Under the pieces are notes generated by a model. That model was not told the DNA's origin. It saw nothing but the letters and a program-made list of their open reading frames with translations, and searched no databases. Positions 1 to 7,500 of a stretch of 15,162 nucleotides of DNA are shown here, piece by piece. The stretch covers positions 1 to 15,162 of the forward strand of contig NZ_CALGYW010000143.1 of NCBI RefSeq assembly GCF_937934665.1, read 5' to 3'. This DNA is from an uncultured Anaerococcus sp. Lineage in GTDB: Bacteria; Bacillota; Clostridia; Tissierellales; Peptoniphilaceae. The position numbers and the translations under genes were made by a program. Numbering within the stretch: position 1 is the stretch's first letter; each line of letters starts with the position of its first letter.

Positions 1-455
1 CAAGTAAGTTCTTCGATTTCAAGGAGTTTCTTTTTGATATTTTTCCCGTAGGCAAAATTTCCTAAAGACCCATCGGATTTTATTACCCTGTGGCAGGGGA
101 TAATAATTAAAAAGGGGTTTTTGCCGACAGCTGTACCCACAGCCCTAGTTGACTTTGGTCTAGCTATAGCCTTTGCTATATCTTTATAAGATAAAGTTTT
201 ACCAAAGGGGATTTGTAATAAAGCAAGCCAGACTGATTTTTGAAAATCTGTGCCCTCAAGGTCTAAAAGCTCTAGGTGGTCAAAAGTAGTTCTTTTTCCA
301 GCTAGGTAGTCTAAAATTTGCTTTTTAAAGAGAATAAAAATCTCATCTTCTTTACAAGGCTTATCTATTTTATCTACTAATTCTATTTTCTTAATCTTAT
401 CCTCATAGGAAATTTTTATAAGTCCAAGAGGCGAGTTAAAAAATCCATATTTCAT
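1..455 (-). CDS. ogt: Methylated-DNA--protein-cysteine methyltransferase (partial at left edge)
   Basis: Suicide DNA-repair enzyme that transfers alkyl groups from O6-alkylguanine (and O4-alkylthymine) to its own cysteine. Reading the minus strand from ATG 455-453 gives MKYGFFNSPLGLIKI, a typical N-terminus, then the helix-turn-helix part (SYKDIAKAI, RAVGTAVGKNP) and the acceptor motif PCHRV with Cys121, followed by a G-x-x-x-YG stretch. The 151 visible codons run off the left edge, and the family is usually about 150-175 residues, so only a short C-terminal tail should be missing. No upstream in-frame start is available: the ATG just upstream is followed at once by a stop. An extended -10 box lies 6 bases before the start and no ribosome binding site is visible. 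The gene is divergent from the next one. The family call is secure; Ogt versus a generic MGMT name is convention. Confidence 0.93.
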   Translation of the reverse strand, partial: MKYGFFNSPLGLIKISYEDKIKKIELVDKIDKPCKEDEIFILFKKQILDYLAGKRTTFDHLELLDLEGTDFQKSVWLALLQIPFGKTLSYKDIAKAIARPKSTRAVGTAVGKNPFLIIIPCHRVIKSDGSLGNFAYGKNIKKKLLEIEELT

Positions 456-461
456 ATCTTT

Positions 462-470
462 ATTATACCA
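462..470 (-). promoter_or_regulatory. Extended -10 promoter of ogt, leaderless spacing
   Basis: On the minus strand the sequence reads TGGTATAAT, an extended -10 element (TGn plus consensus TATAAT). The hexamer ends exactly 6 bases before the ATG at 455, so normal +1 placement falls on the A of the start codon. There is no convincing -35 box, as is common with extended -10 promoters. The site is clear as a motif; its activity is inferred. Confidence 0.6.
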
Positions 471-492
471 TGGTTAAATTTATAAATATTCG

Positions 493-514
493 TATAATGA
501 TAGGAGTAAAGGGG
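493..514 (+). promoter_or_regulatory. -10 box and ribosome binding site of the gshA-like/radA unit
   Basis: A consensus TATAAT lies at 493-498. The purine-rich sequence AAAGGGG at 508-514 sits 5 bases before the ATG at 520; an AGGAG at 502-506 is too far away (13 bases) to be the better site. No good -35 hexamer is seen at 16-18 bases upstream. The minus-strand -10 of ogt is only 26 bases away, so the two divergent promoters share a very short region. Confidence 0.5.
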
Positions 515-519
515 TTATT

Positions 520-1821
520 ATGGAGAGATTAGAAAAAATTCAAAAAATTGTTGATGTTATAAAAGCTGGCGAAAAGGACGAAAAAGACTTTAGGCTAGGC
601 TTTGAAATAGAGCACTTTGTTGTAAATAAGGAAACTCTTAAGACCCAGTCATTTTATGGAGAAGATGGGGTTGGAGAAATCCTTCATGACCTAGTTAGCC
701 TAGGATATGAAAAAACAGATGATACAGGTATGGCTTTTTCTGATGGTAATGCTGATATTTCAATAGAACCTGCAGGCCAATTTGAACTTGCCCTAAGAGC
801 CAAGGCTTCTGTAGATGAACTTTTTGAAGTATATAAGACCCACATGCAAAGGCTTATTCCTCTTTTTGAAAAAAGAGACCTACTTTTGCTTACCCTAGGT
901 TATCACCCAAAAAGCAAGATTGATGAGATAAAAATTATCCCAAAATCTCGTTATGACTTTATGTATAAGTACTTTGCCAAGTACGGGGGAGAGTTTGCCC
1001 ACAACATGATGAAGGGAACCTGCTCTATGCAACTAGCAGTAGATTATAAAGATGAAGAAGATTTCAGGAAAAAATACTTCCTTGCAAGTGCCTTAAGTCC
1101 ATTTTTATACTCTGTCTTTGACAATGCCCTTATTTTTGAGGGAGAAACCTACATCGATAGAAACCTAAGGCAAACTATCTGGGAGGGCACAGATAGGGAT
1201 AGGACTGGTCTTTACGATTTTGGTTTTGATCTTGATATGTCCTATAAAAAGTATGCAGAAAAAATCCTTGCTACACCTATGATATTTATGCCAACAGAAG
1301 ATGGGGAAGTTTATGTTGGTAGAAAAACTTTAGAAGAATTAATGACTGAAGAAAATGCCCAAACCATGATAAACCACGGTCTATCTATAGTTTTTCCTGA
1401 CGTAAGGGCCAAATCTTATATAGAAATAAGGATGCCTGACAATATCCCATATCCTTATAATATGGCAGCGGCAGCCCTAATTAAGGGAATATTTTTTGTA
1501 GAAGAAACCTTTGAAAAAATCTACAAACTTTTTGAGTCAATGACCTATGACGAGGCTCAAAAACTTAAAAATAATGCAAGTAGGATGGGGATTTTTGCCC
1601 TATATCAAAACGTAGAAATCTACCAACACGTCCTAGATATTATAGATATCATAAGACCGGTTCTTGATGAAAGTGAAAATAAGTACCTAGATGAGCTTGA
1701 AGCCATGCTTGATTTTGGCATAGTTCCAAGAGATATTTTTGCAAAAATTTATAAGGAAGATCCGAAAAGAGCTTGCTATGAATTTTCAGTAAATAGGTTT
1801 GTTGAGGCCACCCGTGGCTAA
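520..1821 (+). CDS. gshA: Glutamate--cysteine ligase family protein (GCS2 type)
   Basis: Likely ATP-dependent enzyme joining the gamma-carboxylate of glutamate to cysteine, acting in the cytosol. At 433 residues it has the length of a stand-alone ligase and not of the GshAB fusion, which carries an extra ATP-grasp domain. Family landmarks are the metal-binding GFEIEHFVV (Glu29, Glu31), the substrate-site strand ISIEPAGQFEL (residues 80-90), HNMMKGTCSMQ with the following DY (161-176), and a RQTIWEGTDRDRTG stretch. The last 8 bases overlap radA, so the two are probably co-transcribed and translationally coupled. No glutathione synthetase is nearby, so the product could be gamma-glutamylcysteine used as such, or the enzyme could use another amine acceptor. 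The family is confident, the exact substrate less so. Confidence 0.8.
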   Translation: MERLEKIQKIVDVIKAGEKDEKDFRLGFEIEHFVVNKETLKTQSFYGEDGVGEILHDLVSLGYEKTDDTGMAFSDGNADISIEPAGQFELALRAKASVDELFEVYKTHMQRLIPLFEKRDLLLLTLGYHPKSKIDEIKIIPKSRYDFMYKYFAKYGGEFAHNMMKGTCSMQLAVDYKDEEDFRKKYFLASALSPFLYSVFDNALIFEGETYIDRNLRQTIWEGTDRDRTGLYDFGFDLDMSYKKYAEKILATPMIFMPTEDGEVYVGRKTLEELMTEENAQTMINHGLSIVFPDVRAKSYIEIRMPDNIPYPYNMAAAALIKGIFFVEETFEKIYKLFESMTYDEAQKLKNNASRMGIFALYQNVEIYQHVLDIIDIIRPVLDESENKYLDELEAMLDFGIVPRDIFAKIYKEDPKRACYEFSVNRFVEATRG

Positions 1822-3181
1822 GGTTAAAAAAGCCTACGAATGCAAAAATTGTGGTCATGTGCAAAATGTTTGGGCTGGGCAGTGCCCATCTTGCAAAAAA
1901 TGGGGCAGCCTTATAGAAACAATCATAAAGGAAGGCAAGGCCGGTAAAAAGGTCGTCTTAGATGAGGAAAAAAAGGCCAAGAAGCTAAAGGAAATTGAAA
2001 TAAACGAATCAGAAAGGATCCCCTCAGCCTACGAAGAATTTGACAGGGCAGTAGGCGGTGGCCTTGTCCGTGACTCAGTAACAATTCTTACAGCAAGACC
2101 TGGTGCAGGCAAGTCTACACTTTTACTTCAACTATCAAAGTCCTATGCAGATGAGGGGCTTAAGGTCCTCTATGTATCGGGAGAGGAAAGCGAAAGTCAG
2201 ATAAAATCAAGGGCAATAAGGATAATGAAGGAAGAGCCAAAAAATCTTTGGATTCTTTCTACAAACTCGATGGACCTTGCCATTAAGGAAATAAAGGCAA
2301 CTGGTGCAGATATTGTGATTTTAGATTCCATCCAGACCTTTACCCTCCAAGAATTTGACAACAAGCAGGGCTCTCCTACCCAAACAATTGAGGTTGCAGG
2401 TAAGGCAGTAGAGATTGCCAAAAATCCTGATAAGAAGCGTGCCTTTATAATGGTAGGTCATATGACAAAAACAGGGGAAATGGCAGGACTTCGTACCCTA
2501 GAGCATTTGGTGGATACAGTTCTAATCTTAGACGGCAGTCCTGATGAAGATTTAAGGGTCCTTACTTCAAGTAAAAACAGGTTTGGAAGGACAGGCGAGA
2601 TTGGCTTGTTTTCTATGGATGAAGAAGGCCTTGCAGAAATTACAAATCCTAGCGAATACTTTATAACCCAAAGAGATAGTGAAATAGAAGGCTCAGCAAT
2701 CTCTGTAACCAAGGAAGGATCAAGACTTTTAGAAGTAGAGATAGAATCTTTAGTATCTAAGTCTTTTATGCCCTATCCGCAAAGAATAGGAGATTCCCTA
2801 AGGCGTGATGACCTAAACACCCTAATATCTATCCTTCAAGAAAGAGCAGACCTTAATTTATTTGATATGAATGTCATAATAAAAACTACAGGTGGGCTAA
2901 AACTTTCAGAACCTTCTGTAAATCTTGCTATAATGATGTCGATAGCATCTTCCTATCTTAAAAAACCAATCTCAGATAAGTCTGTTTTTATAGCGGAAGT
3001 AGGCCTTACAGGCGAGCTTAAAAAAGTGCCCCAGGCCAGGCAAAGAGCCAAGGAGCTTGAAAGACTTGGTTATAAGAGCCTATATCTTGCAAAAAATAGC
3101 CTAGATCAAAAAGACTTTAAGGATATAAAGATAAAAGAGTTTTCTAATATAAGGGAAGTCATAAAAGAGGTCTTTTCTTAG
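1814..3181 (+). CDS. radA: DNA repair protein RadA/Sms
   Basis: Cytosolic RecA-like ATPase that helps RecA extend and process recombination intermediates. Residues are counted from GTG 1814: a four-cysteine zinc finger (Cys10, Cys13, Cys24, Cys27), a Walker A in RPGAGKST (95-102), a Walker B-like strand ending ADIVILD (165-171), the RadA signature KNRFG (254-258), and a C-terminal Lon-protease-like domain from about residue 290 that ends near residue 455. I chose GTG 1814 because it yields MAKVKKAYECKNCG, the usual RadA N-terminus, and has GAGG at 1804-1807 six bases upstream. A TTG at 1799 would add five residues unlike the family. The start lies inside the end of the preceding ligase gene (8-base overlap). 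The Walker A loop reads ARPGAGKS, whereas GEPGIGKS is the commoner form. Confidence 0.95.
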   Translation: MAKVKKAYECKNCGHVQNVWAGQCPSCKKWGSLIETIIKEGKAGKKVVLDEEKKAKKLKEIEINESERIPSAYEEFDRAVGGGLVRDSVTILTARPGAGKSTLLLQLSKSYADEGLKVLYVSGEESESQIKSRAIRIMKEEPKNLWILSTNSMDLAIKEIKATGADIVILDSIQTFTLQEFDNKQGSPTQTIEVAGKAVEIAKNPDKKRAFIMVGHMTKTGEMAGLRTLEHLVDTVLILDGSPDEDLRVLTSSKNRFGRTGEIGLFSMDEEGLAEITNPSEYFITQRDSEIEGSAISVTKEGSRLLEVEIESLVSKSFMPYPQRIGDSLRRDDLNTLISILQERADLNLFDMNVIIKTTGGLKLSEPSVNLAIMMSIASSYLKKPISDKSVFIAEVGLTGELKKVPQARQRAKELERLGYKSLYLAKNSLDQKDFKDIKIKEFSNIREVIKEVFS

Positions 3182-3199
3182 GAAAATGAGCGTTTTCCT
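3180..3199 (+). terminator. Weak hairpin after radA
   Basis: AGGAAAA (3180-3186) pairs with TTTTCCT (3193-3199) across the six-base loop TGAGCG. The stem is AT-rich and the following bases (TGAATTTCG) do not make a proper T tract, so termination would be inefficient. The hairpin runs into the -35 box of the next gene. Confidence 0.3.
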
Positions 3200-3227
3200 T
3201 GAATTTCGTTTGAAATGATAGTATATT
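3199..3227 (+). promoter_or_regulatory. Promoter of the FMN-lipoprotein gene
   Basis: TTGAAT (3199-3204) and TATATT (3222-3227) are separated by 17 bases, close to the sigma-A consensus. Transcription should start near 3234. This also rules out an ATG at 3215 as the translation start, since it would lie upstream of +1; the ATG at 3275 remains. Confidence 0.6.
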
Positions 3228-3274
3228 TTATGAGTAAATACAGTTCAAACAGAATTTTTTACAAGGAGAGTAAT

Positions 3275-3652
3275 ATGAAAAAGAATATATTTGTAGTTGG
3301 TGCTCTTGCACTAGCACTTACAGCTTGTGGAAACTCAGCTGATAAATCAGCAGAGGAAGCGGCAACAGACGCACCAGCAGCAGAAGAAACAGTTGAAAAA
3401 ACAGGTACAGCAACAGCTGCAGGTTATGGTGGAGATATCAAGCTTACAGTTACTATGGAAGGCGATGAAATCAAAGACATCGTAGTTGATGAACACGAAG
3501 AAACAGAAGGAATCGGCGCAGACGCTCTTCCAGAACTAATTGATGCAGCAAAAGCAGCAAACAGCGCTGATATCGACAATGTTTCAGGGGCAACAGTTAC
3601 AAGTGAAGCATTCAAAGCTGCTCTTAAAGACGCAATGGATGCTGCAAAATAA
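3275..3652 (+). CDS. FMN-binding domain lipoprotein
   Basis: Small surface lipoprotein (125 residues) carrying one covalent-flavin domain. The signal peptide MKKNIFVVGALALALTAC ends in a lipobox with the lipidated Cys18. A linker rich in Ala, Glu and Thr follows (about 20-50). The FMN-binding domain begins at GYGGDIKLTV and ends with the ApbE flavinylation motif SGAT, whose Thr107 is the expected attachment site. The start at ATG 3275 is supported by AAGGAG at 3263-3268, six bases upstream, and by the promoter position. The domain is clearly homologous to the N-terminal domain of the next protein: both share GYGGDI, the D-x-DN-x-SGATV-x-S core and the spacing between them. A role as an extracytoplasmic one- or two-electron carrier to that reductase is inference. 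Lipid anchoring and FMN attachment follow from the family. Confidence 0.88.
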   Translation: MKKNIFVVGALALALTACGNSADKSAEEAATDAPAAEETVEKTGTATAAGYGGDIKLTVTMEGDEIKDIVVDEHEETEGIGADALPELIDAAKAANSADIDNVSGATVTSEAFKAALKDAMDAAK

Positions 3653-3668
3653 TAAAGATAAAACATAT

Positions 3669-3703
3669 AAGGCTATCTACGGATAGCTTTATATTTTTCC
3701 TTT
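3669..3703 (+). terminator. Intrinsic terminator between the two FMN genes
   Basis: AAGGCTATC (3669-3677) pairs with GATAGCTTT (3682-3690) over a TACG loop, nine pairs with one G-T. It is followed by ATATTTTTCCTTT. Because the next gene starts only 49 bases after the stem and has no strong promoter of its own, this may work as a partial terminator that lowers expression of the reductase relative to the small lipoprotein. Confidence 0.75.
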
Positions 3704-3738
3704 ATTTGCCTATAAAACATACATAATAAGGAGTACAT

Positions 3739-5586
3739 ATGAATAAATACAAGTCAATCGCTATGGCCCTTGTCATGACAATGGCACTTGCGTCTTGCGG
3801 TAATACAGCCACAAAGACAAAAGAAGGAATCAAAGAAGAAGTTAAACAAGACGAAGTAAAACAAGAAGAAACAACTGATGGAGAAAAAGAAGTAGAAAAT
3901 ACAACAGACCTTGCAGCTCTTGATGGTGAATTTGAGGGATCTGCAAAAGGCTATGGCGGAGACATCAATGTAAAAGTGACTATAGATAAAGGTGTAATCA
4001 CAGCTATTGATGTTGAAGAAAATGAAACAGGTGCTGTTGGTGGGGCAGGTATTGAAATAACCAAAGAGAGAGTTATTGCTCAGAATACAACAGACCTTGA
4101 TAACATCTCAGGAGCTACAGTTTCATCTGCTGCATTTTTATCTGCAGTCAACAATGCTATAAAAGAAGTTGGGGCAGATCCAGCTGACCTAGTAGCCAAA
4201 GAAGATAAGATAGGTAGAGAAAGTGAAATTACAACTGACACAGTCATAGTAGGGGCAGGTGGTGCAGGCCTTTCTGCAGCTATCCAAATGGCCCAAGACG
4301 GTAGAAATGTATCAGTTATTGAAAAAGCAGGAATCACAGGTGGTAACTCATCCCTAGCATCAGCAGGCATGAATGCAGCCGAAAGTAAACTACAAAAAGA
4401 AGAAGGAGTAAATGATTCAGTAGAACTTTTCGTAGAAGATACTATGAAGGGTGGTCACAACATAAACAATAAGGACTTAGTAGAAATCCTTGCAAAAAAT
4501 TCTTCTGATGCAGTTGACTGGCTAGAAGACTTAGGTGCGCCACTTAAGCAGCTAAAATTTGCAGGTGGACAAAGTGAAATGAGAACCCACGCTCCAATAA
4601 ATGACGAAGGTAAGTCCATACCTGTAGGTGATTACCTAGTTCAAAAGCTTACAGAAAAAGCCAAAGAGCTTGGAGTATCAATTGTCTATGACGCAAGGGT
4701 CGACAAAGTTTTAATGGATGACGGAAGAGCTGTAGGGGTAGAAGCATCTTACAAGGACGGCGAAAAGCTAAAAGTCAACGCTGGTGCAGTTATAGTTGCA
4801 ACAGGTGGTTTTGGTTCAAACCAAGACATGGTTGTAAAATATAACAAGGACCTAGAAGGCTATGTATCAACAAATGCTAAGTCAATCGAAGGTGACGCTG
4901 TAGAATTTTTAGAAGAAGTTGGGGCAAACTTCATAGATATGGATCAAATCCAAATCCACCCAACTGTGGTACAAAAAGACGGTTCTCTAATATCTGAAGG
5001 TCTTAGGGGAGAAGGAGCTATCCTTGTAAACCAAGACGGCAAGAGATTTGTAAATGAACTTGAAACAAGAGATTTCGTATCAAAGGAAATCCTAAGTCAA
5101 AAAGACCCATCAGCATGGCTAATAGTAGACCAATCAATGTTTGACCAATCTGCAACAATTGCTAAGTATTTTGACAAGGGACTTCTAACAAAATGTGATG
5201 ATTACAAGGCTCTTGCAGACCTAATCGGCACAGACGAAGCAACTATCAAAGAAACAATCGAAGGCTGGATTGAAACTGTTAAAAATAATGAAGATAAGGA
5301 ATTTGGCAGAGAAGGAATGGATGAAACAAGATCTGACTTATCAGTAGCTCCTTACTACGCAGTTCAAATCTCACCAGGAATCCACCACACCATGGGCGGA
5401 GTAGAAGTAAATACAAACTCTGAAGTAGTGGGTAAGGATAGAAATCCTATCCCAGGCCTATATGCAGCAGGTGAAGTCACAGGTGGCATCCACGGAGCCA
5501 ATAGACTAGGCGGAAACGCTATAGCAGATATAGTAGTATTTGGTAGAAATGCAGCAAAACACGCTGAAGATTACCTAACAAATTAA
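3739..5586 (+). CDS. Flavocytochrome c-type reductase lipoprotein (FMN domain + FAD fumarate/urocanate reductase domain)
   Basis: A 615-residue exported lipoprotein, probably reducing an unsaturated carboxylate outside the membrane. The lipobox is LASC with Cys20, followed by a charged linker. The FMN-binding domain (about 48-137) has the flavinylation motif SGAT (Thr127). The FAD-binding domain starts at VIVGAGGAGLSAA (GxGxxG at 172-177). Active-site residues known from Shewanella fumarate reductase Fcc3 can be matched by eye: His407 in QIHPT, Glu420 and Arg423 of the proton path, Arg444 (acid/base) in ETRD, His549/His550 in GIHHTMGG, and Arg589 in NRLGGNA. There are no haem CxxCH motifs, so electrons must arrive through the covalent FMN. 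AAGGAG at 3728-3733 precedes the ATG by 5 bases. The substrate could be fumarate, urocanate, methacrylate or another enoate; the sequence alone does not decide. Confidence 0.9.
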   Translation: MNKYKSIAMALVMTMALASCGNTATKTKEGIKEEVKQDEVKQEETTDGEKEVENTTDLAALDGEFEGSAKGYGGDINVKVTIDKGVITAIDVEENETGAVGGAGIEITKERVIAQNTTDLDNISGATVSSAAFLSAVNNAIKEVGADPADLVAKEDKIGRESEITTDTVIVGAGGAGLSAAIQMAQDGRNVSVIEKAGITGGNSSLASAGMNAAESKLQKEEGVNDSVELFVEDTMKGGHNINNKDLVEILAKNSSDAVDWLEDLGAPLKQLKFAGGQSEMRTHAPINDEGKSIPVGDYLVQKLTEKAKELGVSIVYDARVDKVLMDDGRAVGVEASYKDGEKLKVNAGAVIVATGGFGSNQDMVVKYNKDLEGYVSTNAKSIEGDAVEFLEEVGANFIDMDQIQIHPTVVQKDGSLISEGLRGEGAILVNQDGKRFVNELETRDFVSKEILSQKDPSAWLIVDQSMFDQSATIAKYFDKGLLTKCDDYKALADLIGTDEATIKETIEGWIETVKNNEDKEFGREGMDETRSDLSVAPYYAVQISPGIHHTMGGVEVNTNSEVVGKDRNPIPGLYAAGEVTGGIHGANRLGGNAIADIVVFGRNAAKHAEDYLTN

Positions 5587-5592
5587 ATTTTT

Positions 5593-5618
5593 AGAGTTCC
5601 AAGCGGGGCTCTTTTTTT
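5593..5618 (+). terminator. Intrinsic terminator after the reductase gene
   Basis: AGAGTTCC (5593-5600) pairs with GGGGCTCT (5605-5612) over an AAGC loop (eight pairs, two G-T), followed by seven T residues (5612-5618). It closes the FMN redox module and implies that the next gene has its own promoter. Confidence 0.85.
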
Positions 5619-5663
5619 AAGCATAATTACAAAAATTGTAATGGTTAAAGGTCAATATTAATG

Positions 5664-5669
5664 TAAAAT
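5664..5669 (+). promoter_or_regulatory. Possible -10 box of the carboxypeptidase gene
   Basis: TAAAAT at 5664-5669 lies exactly 6 bases before the ATG at 5676, so normal initiation would start the mRNA at the start codon. No good -35 box is at the right distance (TTGTAA at 5636-5641 is 22 bases away). It is one of few -10-like hexamers in the short gap after the terminator. The call is tentative. Confidence 0.3.
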
Positions 5670-5675
5670 AGAAGT

Positions 5676-6554
5676 ATGAAAAGGATAAAGAAAATAATAC
5701 CCCTAGGTCTTGCAATAATTGTTGCACTTGGACTTTTTTGCGGGTGGAAAAAATATAATAAAAAGAAAAACGATAGCAAGTATATATCAAAGGCGGTCTA
5801 TCTTTACAATTTGACTGACGATAAGGAAGTTCTTTCAAAAAACGAAAATGAAAGGCTTCCTATGGCCTCTCTTACAAAAATCATGACTGTAAGGGTGGCC
5901 CTAAAGCACATAGAAGATCTAGGCGAGACAGCTCCCGTTGATCTAGGTGCCTACTATAGGGCTGTTGACATGAACGCATCAATGGCAGGTTTTTTTGGAG
6001 GAGAAGCCACTACTTTTAGGGACCTACTTTACGCAACTATACTAAAATCTGCAGGAGAGGCTGCAGATAGTCTAGCTATGAACATATCAGGCTCCATGGA
6101 TAATTTTGTAGCCCTAATGAATAAGGAGGTAGAAGATTTGGGTCTTAAAAATACTTCTTATGCCAATGCTGACGGTATGGATGATCCAGGAAACTACCAG
6201 TCCGCTAAAGATTGCGCTATGCTTATAAAAGATAGTTCAAATGATGGCGATTTTAGGTCGATTTTTACCAAAAGAGACTTTGTCACAAGTCCAACAGCTG
6301 ACCACCCAGATGGAGTCTACTTAGAATCTACCATCTTTAGCCACCTTAGAAAATACGAGCAAAATGGTTTTGAAATCCTAGGAGGAAAGTCTGGGACAAC
6401 CGATAAGGCAGGGCTTTGCTGGGCAACCCTTGCAGTCAAAAATAACAAGGAATATATCTTAGTTGTTATGGGAGTACCTTACGATGACATAGACAACCTA
6501 AATGACGGACACATCGAAGAAACCTTGAGGATTTATGAGAATATAGGAGATTAG
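5676..6554 (+). CDS. Membrane-anchored D-alanyl-D-alanine carboxypeptidase family protein (peptidase S11)
   Basis: Predicted to trim the terminal D-Ala from peptidoglycan stem peptides on the outer face of the membrane. An N-terminal hydrophobic segment (about 9-24) follows basic residues and has no clear cleavage site, so it probably stays as an anchor. The nucleophile motif is SLTK (Ser65, Lys68). The third motif is KSG (238-240), the Ser variant of KTG. The second motif, normally SxN, reads SAG at 125-127, so the conserved Asn is missing. NADGMDDPGNYQSA (164-177) matches the family substrate-loop region. At 292 residues it lacks the C-terminal beta domain and amphipathic helix of classic DacA. 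The start must be ATG 5676 because TAA lies in frame at 5664 and the next Met is at residue 63. No good ribosome binding site is seen. manA follows after one base. Confidence 0.85.
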   Translation: MKRIKKIIPLGLAIIVALGLFCGWKKYNKKKNDSKYISKAVYLYNLTDDKEVLSKNENERLPMASLTKIMTVRVALKHIEDLGETAPVDLGAYYRAVDMNASMAGFFGGEATTFRDLLYATILKSAGEAADSLAMNISGSMDNFVALMNKEVEDLGLKNTSYANADGMDDPGNYQSAKDCAMLIKDSSNDGDFRSIFTKRDFVTSPTADHPDGVYLESTIFSHLRKYEQNGFEILGGKSGTTDKAGLCWATLAVKNNKEYILVVMGVPYDDIDNLNDGHIEETLRIYENIGD

Positions 6555-6555
6555 T

Positions 6556-7500
6556 ATGGATAAAATTTTATTTTTAGAAGGCAAATTTTCAGAAAAAATA
6601 TGGGGAGGGTCAAGGCTAAAAACTGAATACGGCTATGATATACCCTCATCTAAGACAGGGGAATACTGGGCGATTTCAGGTATGGAAGGATCTTCTTCTG
6701 TGATCACTAATGGTAAATTTAAAGGCAAGTCATTAAGAGAAGTCTATAAAAATAAGCTAGACCTTTTTGGCAATTCTAAGGAAAAAGACTTTCCTCTTTT
6801 AGTAAAGATAATAGATGCGGCAGATGATTTATCAATCCAAGTCCACCCAGACGATGAGATGGGAAAAAGATTAGAAAACTCCAAAGGCAAGACAGAGTGT
6901 TGGTATATCCTAAATGAAAAGCCTGCTTCCATTATTTTTGGCCTAAATGTCAAAACTAAGGAAGAAGCTATTAGGCTAATTGACGAGAGAAGGTGGGAGG
7001 AGCTTTTAAGGGAAGTTCCTACAAAATGTGGTGACTTTTTCTTTGTAAGGGCAGGTACAGTCCATGCTATCAAAAAAGGCTCTCTAATTCTAGAAATCCA
7101 ACAAGCATCAGATATCACCTATAGGCTCTATGACTACGATAGAAAAGATGCTGATGGAAATCTTCGTGACCTCCACCTAGAAAAGTCTAAAGAAGCTATA
7201 AAAATTTTGCCAGAAGAAAATGAGATAGAAGAAATAAATAAAGGTGGCTTTATAGAAAAAATCTTGACTTCTAATGAATATTTTGAAGTAAGAGAATTTG
7301 AAATCGAAAATGAGGCAGAATTTAAAAGAGAAAAGCCATACCTATTAGAAACTGTAGCCCATGGCGAAGGGAAAATTATTATAGAAGATGAGTCCTACCC
7401 AATAAAAAAAGGCGACTTTTTTATCCTAACAAACAAGGCGACAACTTATAAATTTAAAGGAAAACTCACAATCGTAGAATCTGATCCATTGGAGAATTAA
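6556..7500 (+). CDS. manA: Mannose-6-phosphate isomerase, class I
   Basis: Zinc enzyme interconverting mannose 6-phosphate and fructose 6-phosphate in the cytosol, linking mannose use or GDP-mannose supply to glycolysis. The 314-residue length is that of the short Firmicute form. The cupin metal ligands are visible: Gln95 and His97 in IQVHPDDE, Glu114 in GKTECWY, and His170 in AGTVHAI. Arg190 in TYRLYDYDR is the conserved catalytic arginine region. The N-terminal KIWGG motif is typical. The ATG at 6556 has AGGAGA at 6545-6550, and only one base separates it from the stop of the carboxypeptidase gene, so the two are one operon. The broken GH84 gene begins directly after its stop codon. Confidence 0.95.
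   Translation: MDKILFLEGKFSEKIWGGSRLKTEYGYDIPSSKTGEYWAISGMEGSSSVITNGKFKGKSLREVYKNKLDLFGNSKEKDFPLLVKIIDAADDLSIQVHPDDEMGKRLENSKGKTECWYILNEKPASIIFGLNVKTKEEAIRLIDERRWEELLREVPTKCGDFFFVRAGTVHAIKKGSLILEIQQASDITYRLYDYDRKDADGNLRDLHLEKSKEAIKILPEENEIEEINKGGFIEKILTSNEYFEVREFEIENEAEFKREKPYLLETVAHGEGKIIIEDESYPIKKGDFFILTNKATTYKFKGKLTIVESDPLEN

Noticed and set aside
1799..1813. TTG start for radA at 1799
   Set aside because: The extra residues do not match RadA, while GTG 1814 gives the standard N-terminus with GAGG six bases upstream.
3215..3274. An upstream ATG that would add 20 residues to the FMN lipoprotein
   Set aside because: It lies inside the predicted promoter, has no ribosome binding site, and would bury the signal peptide; ATG 3275 has AAGGAG and a proper lipoprotein start.
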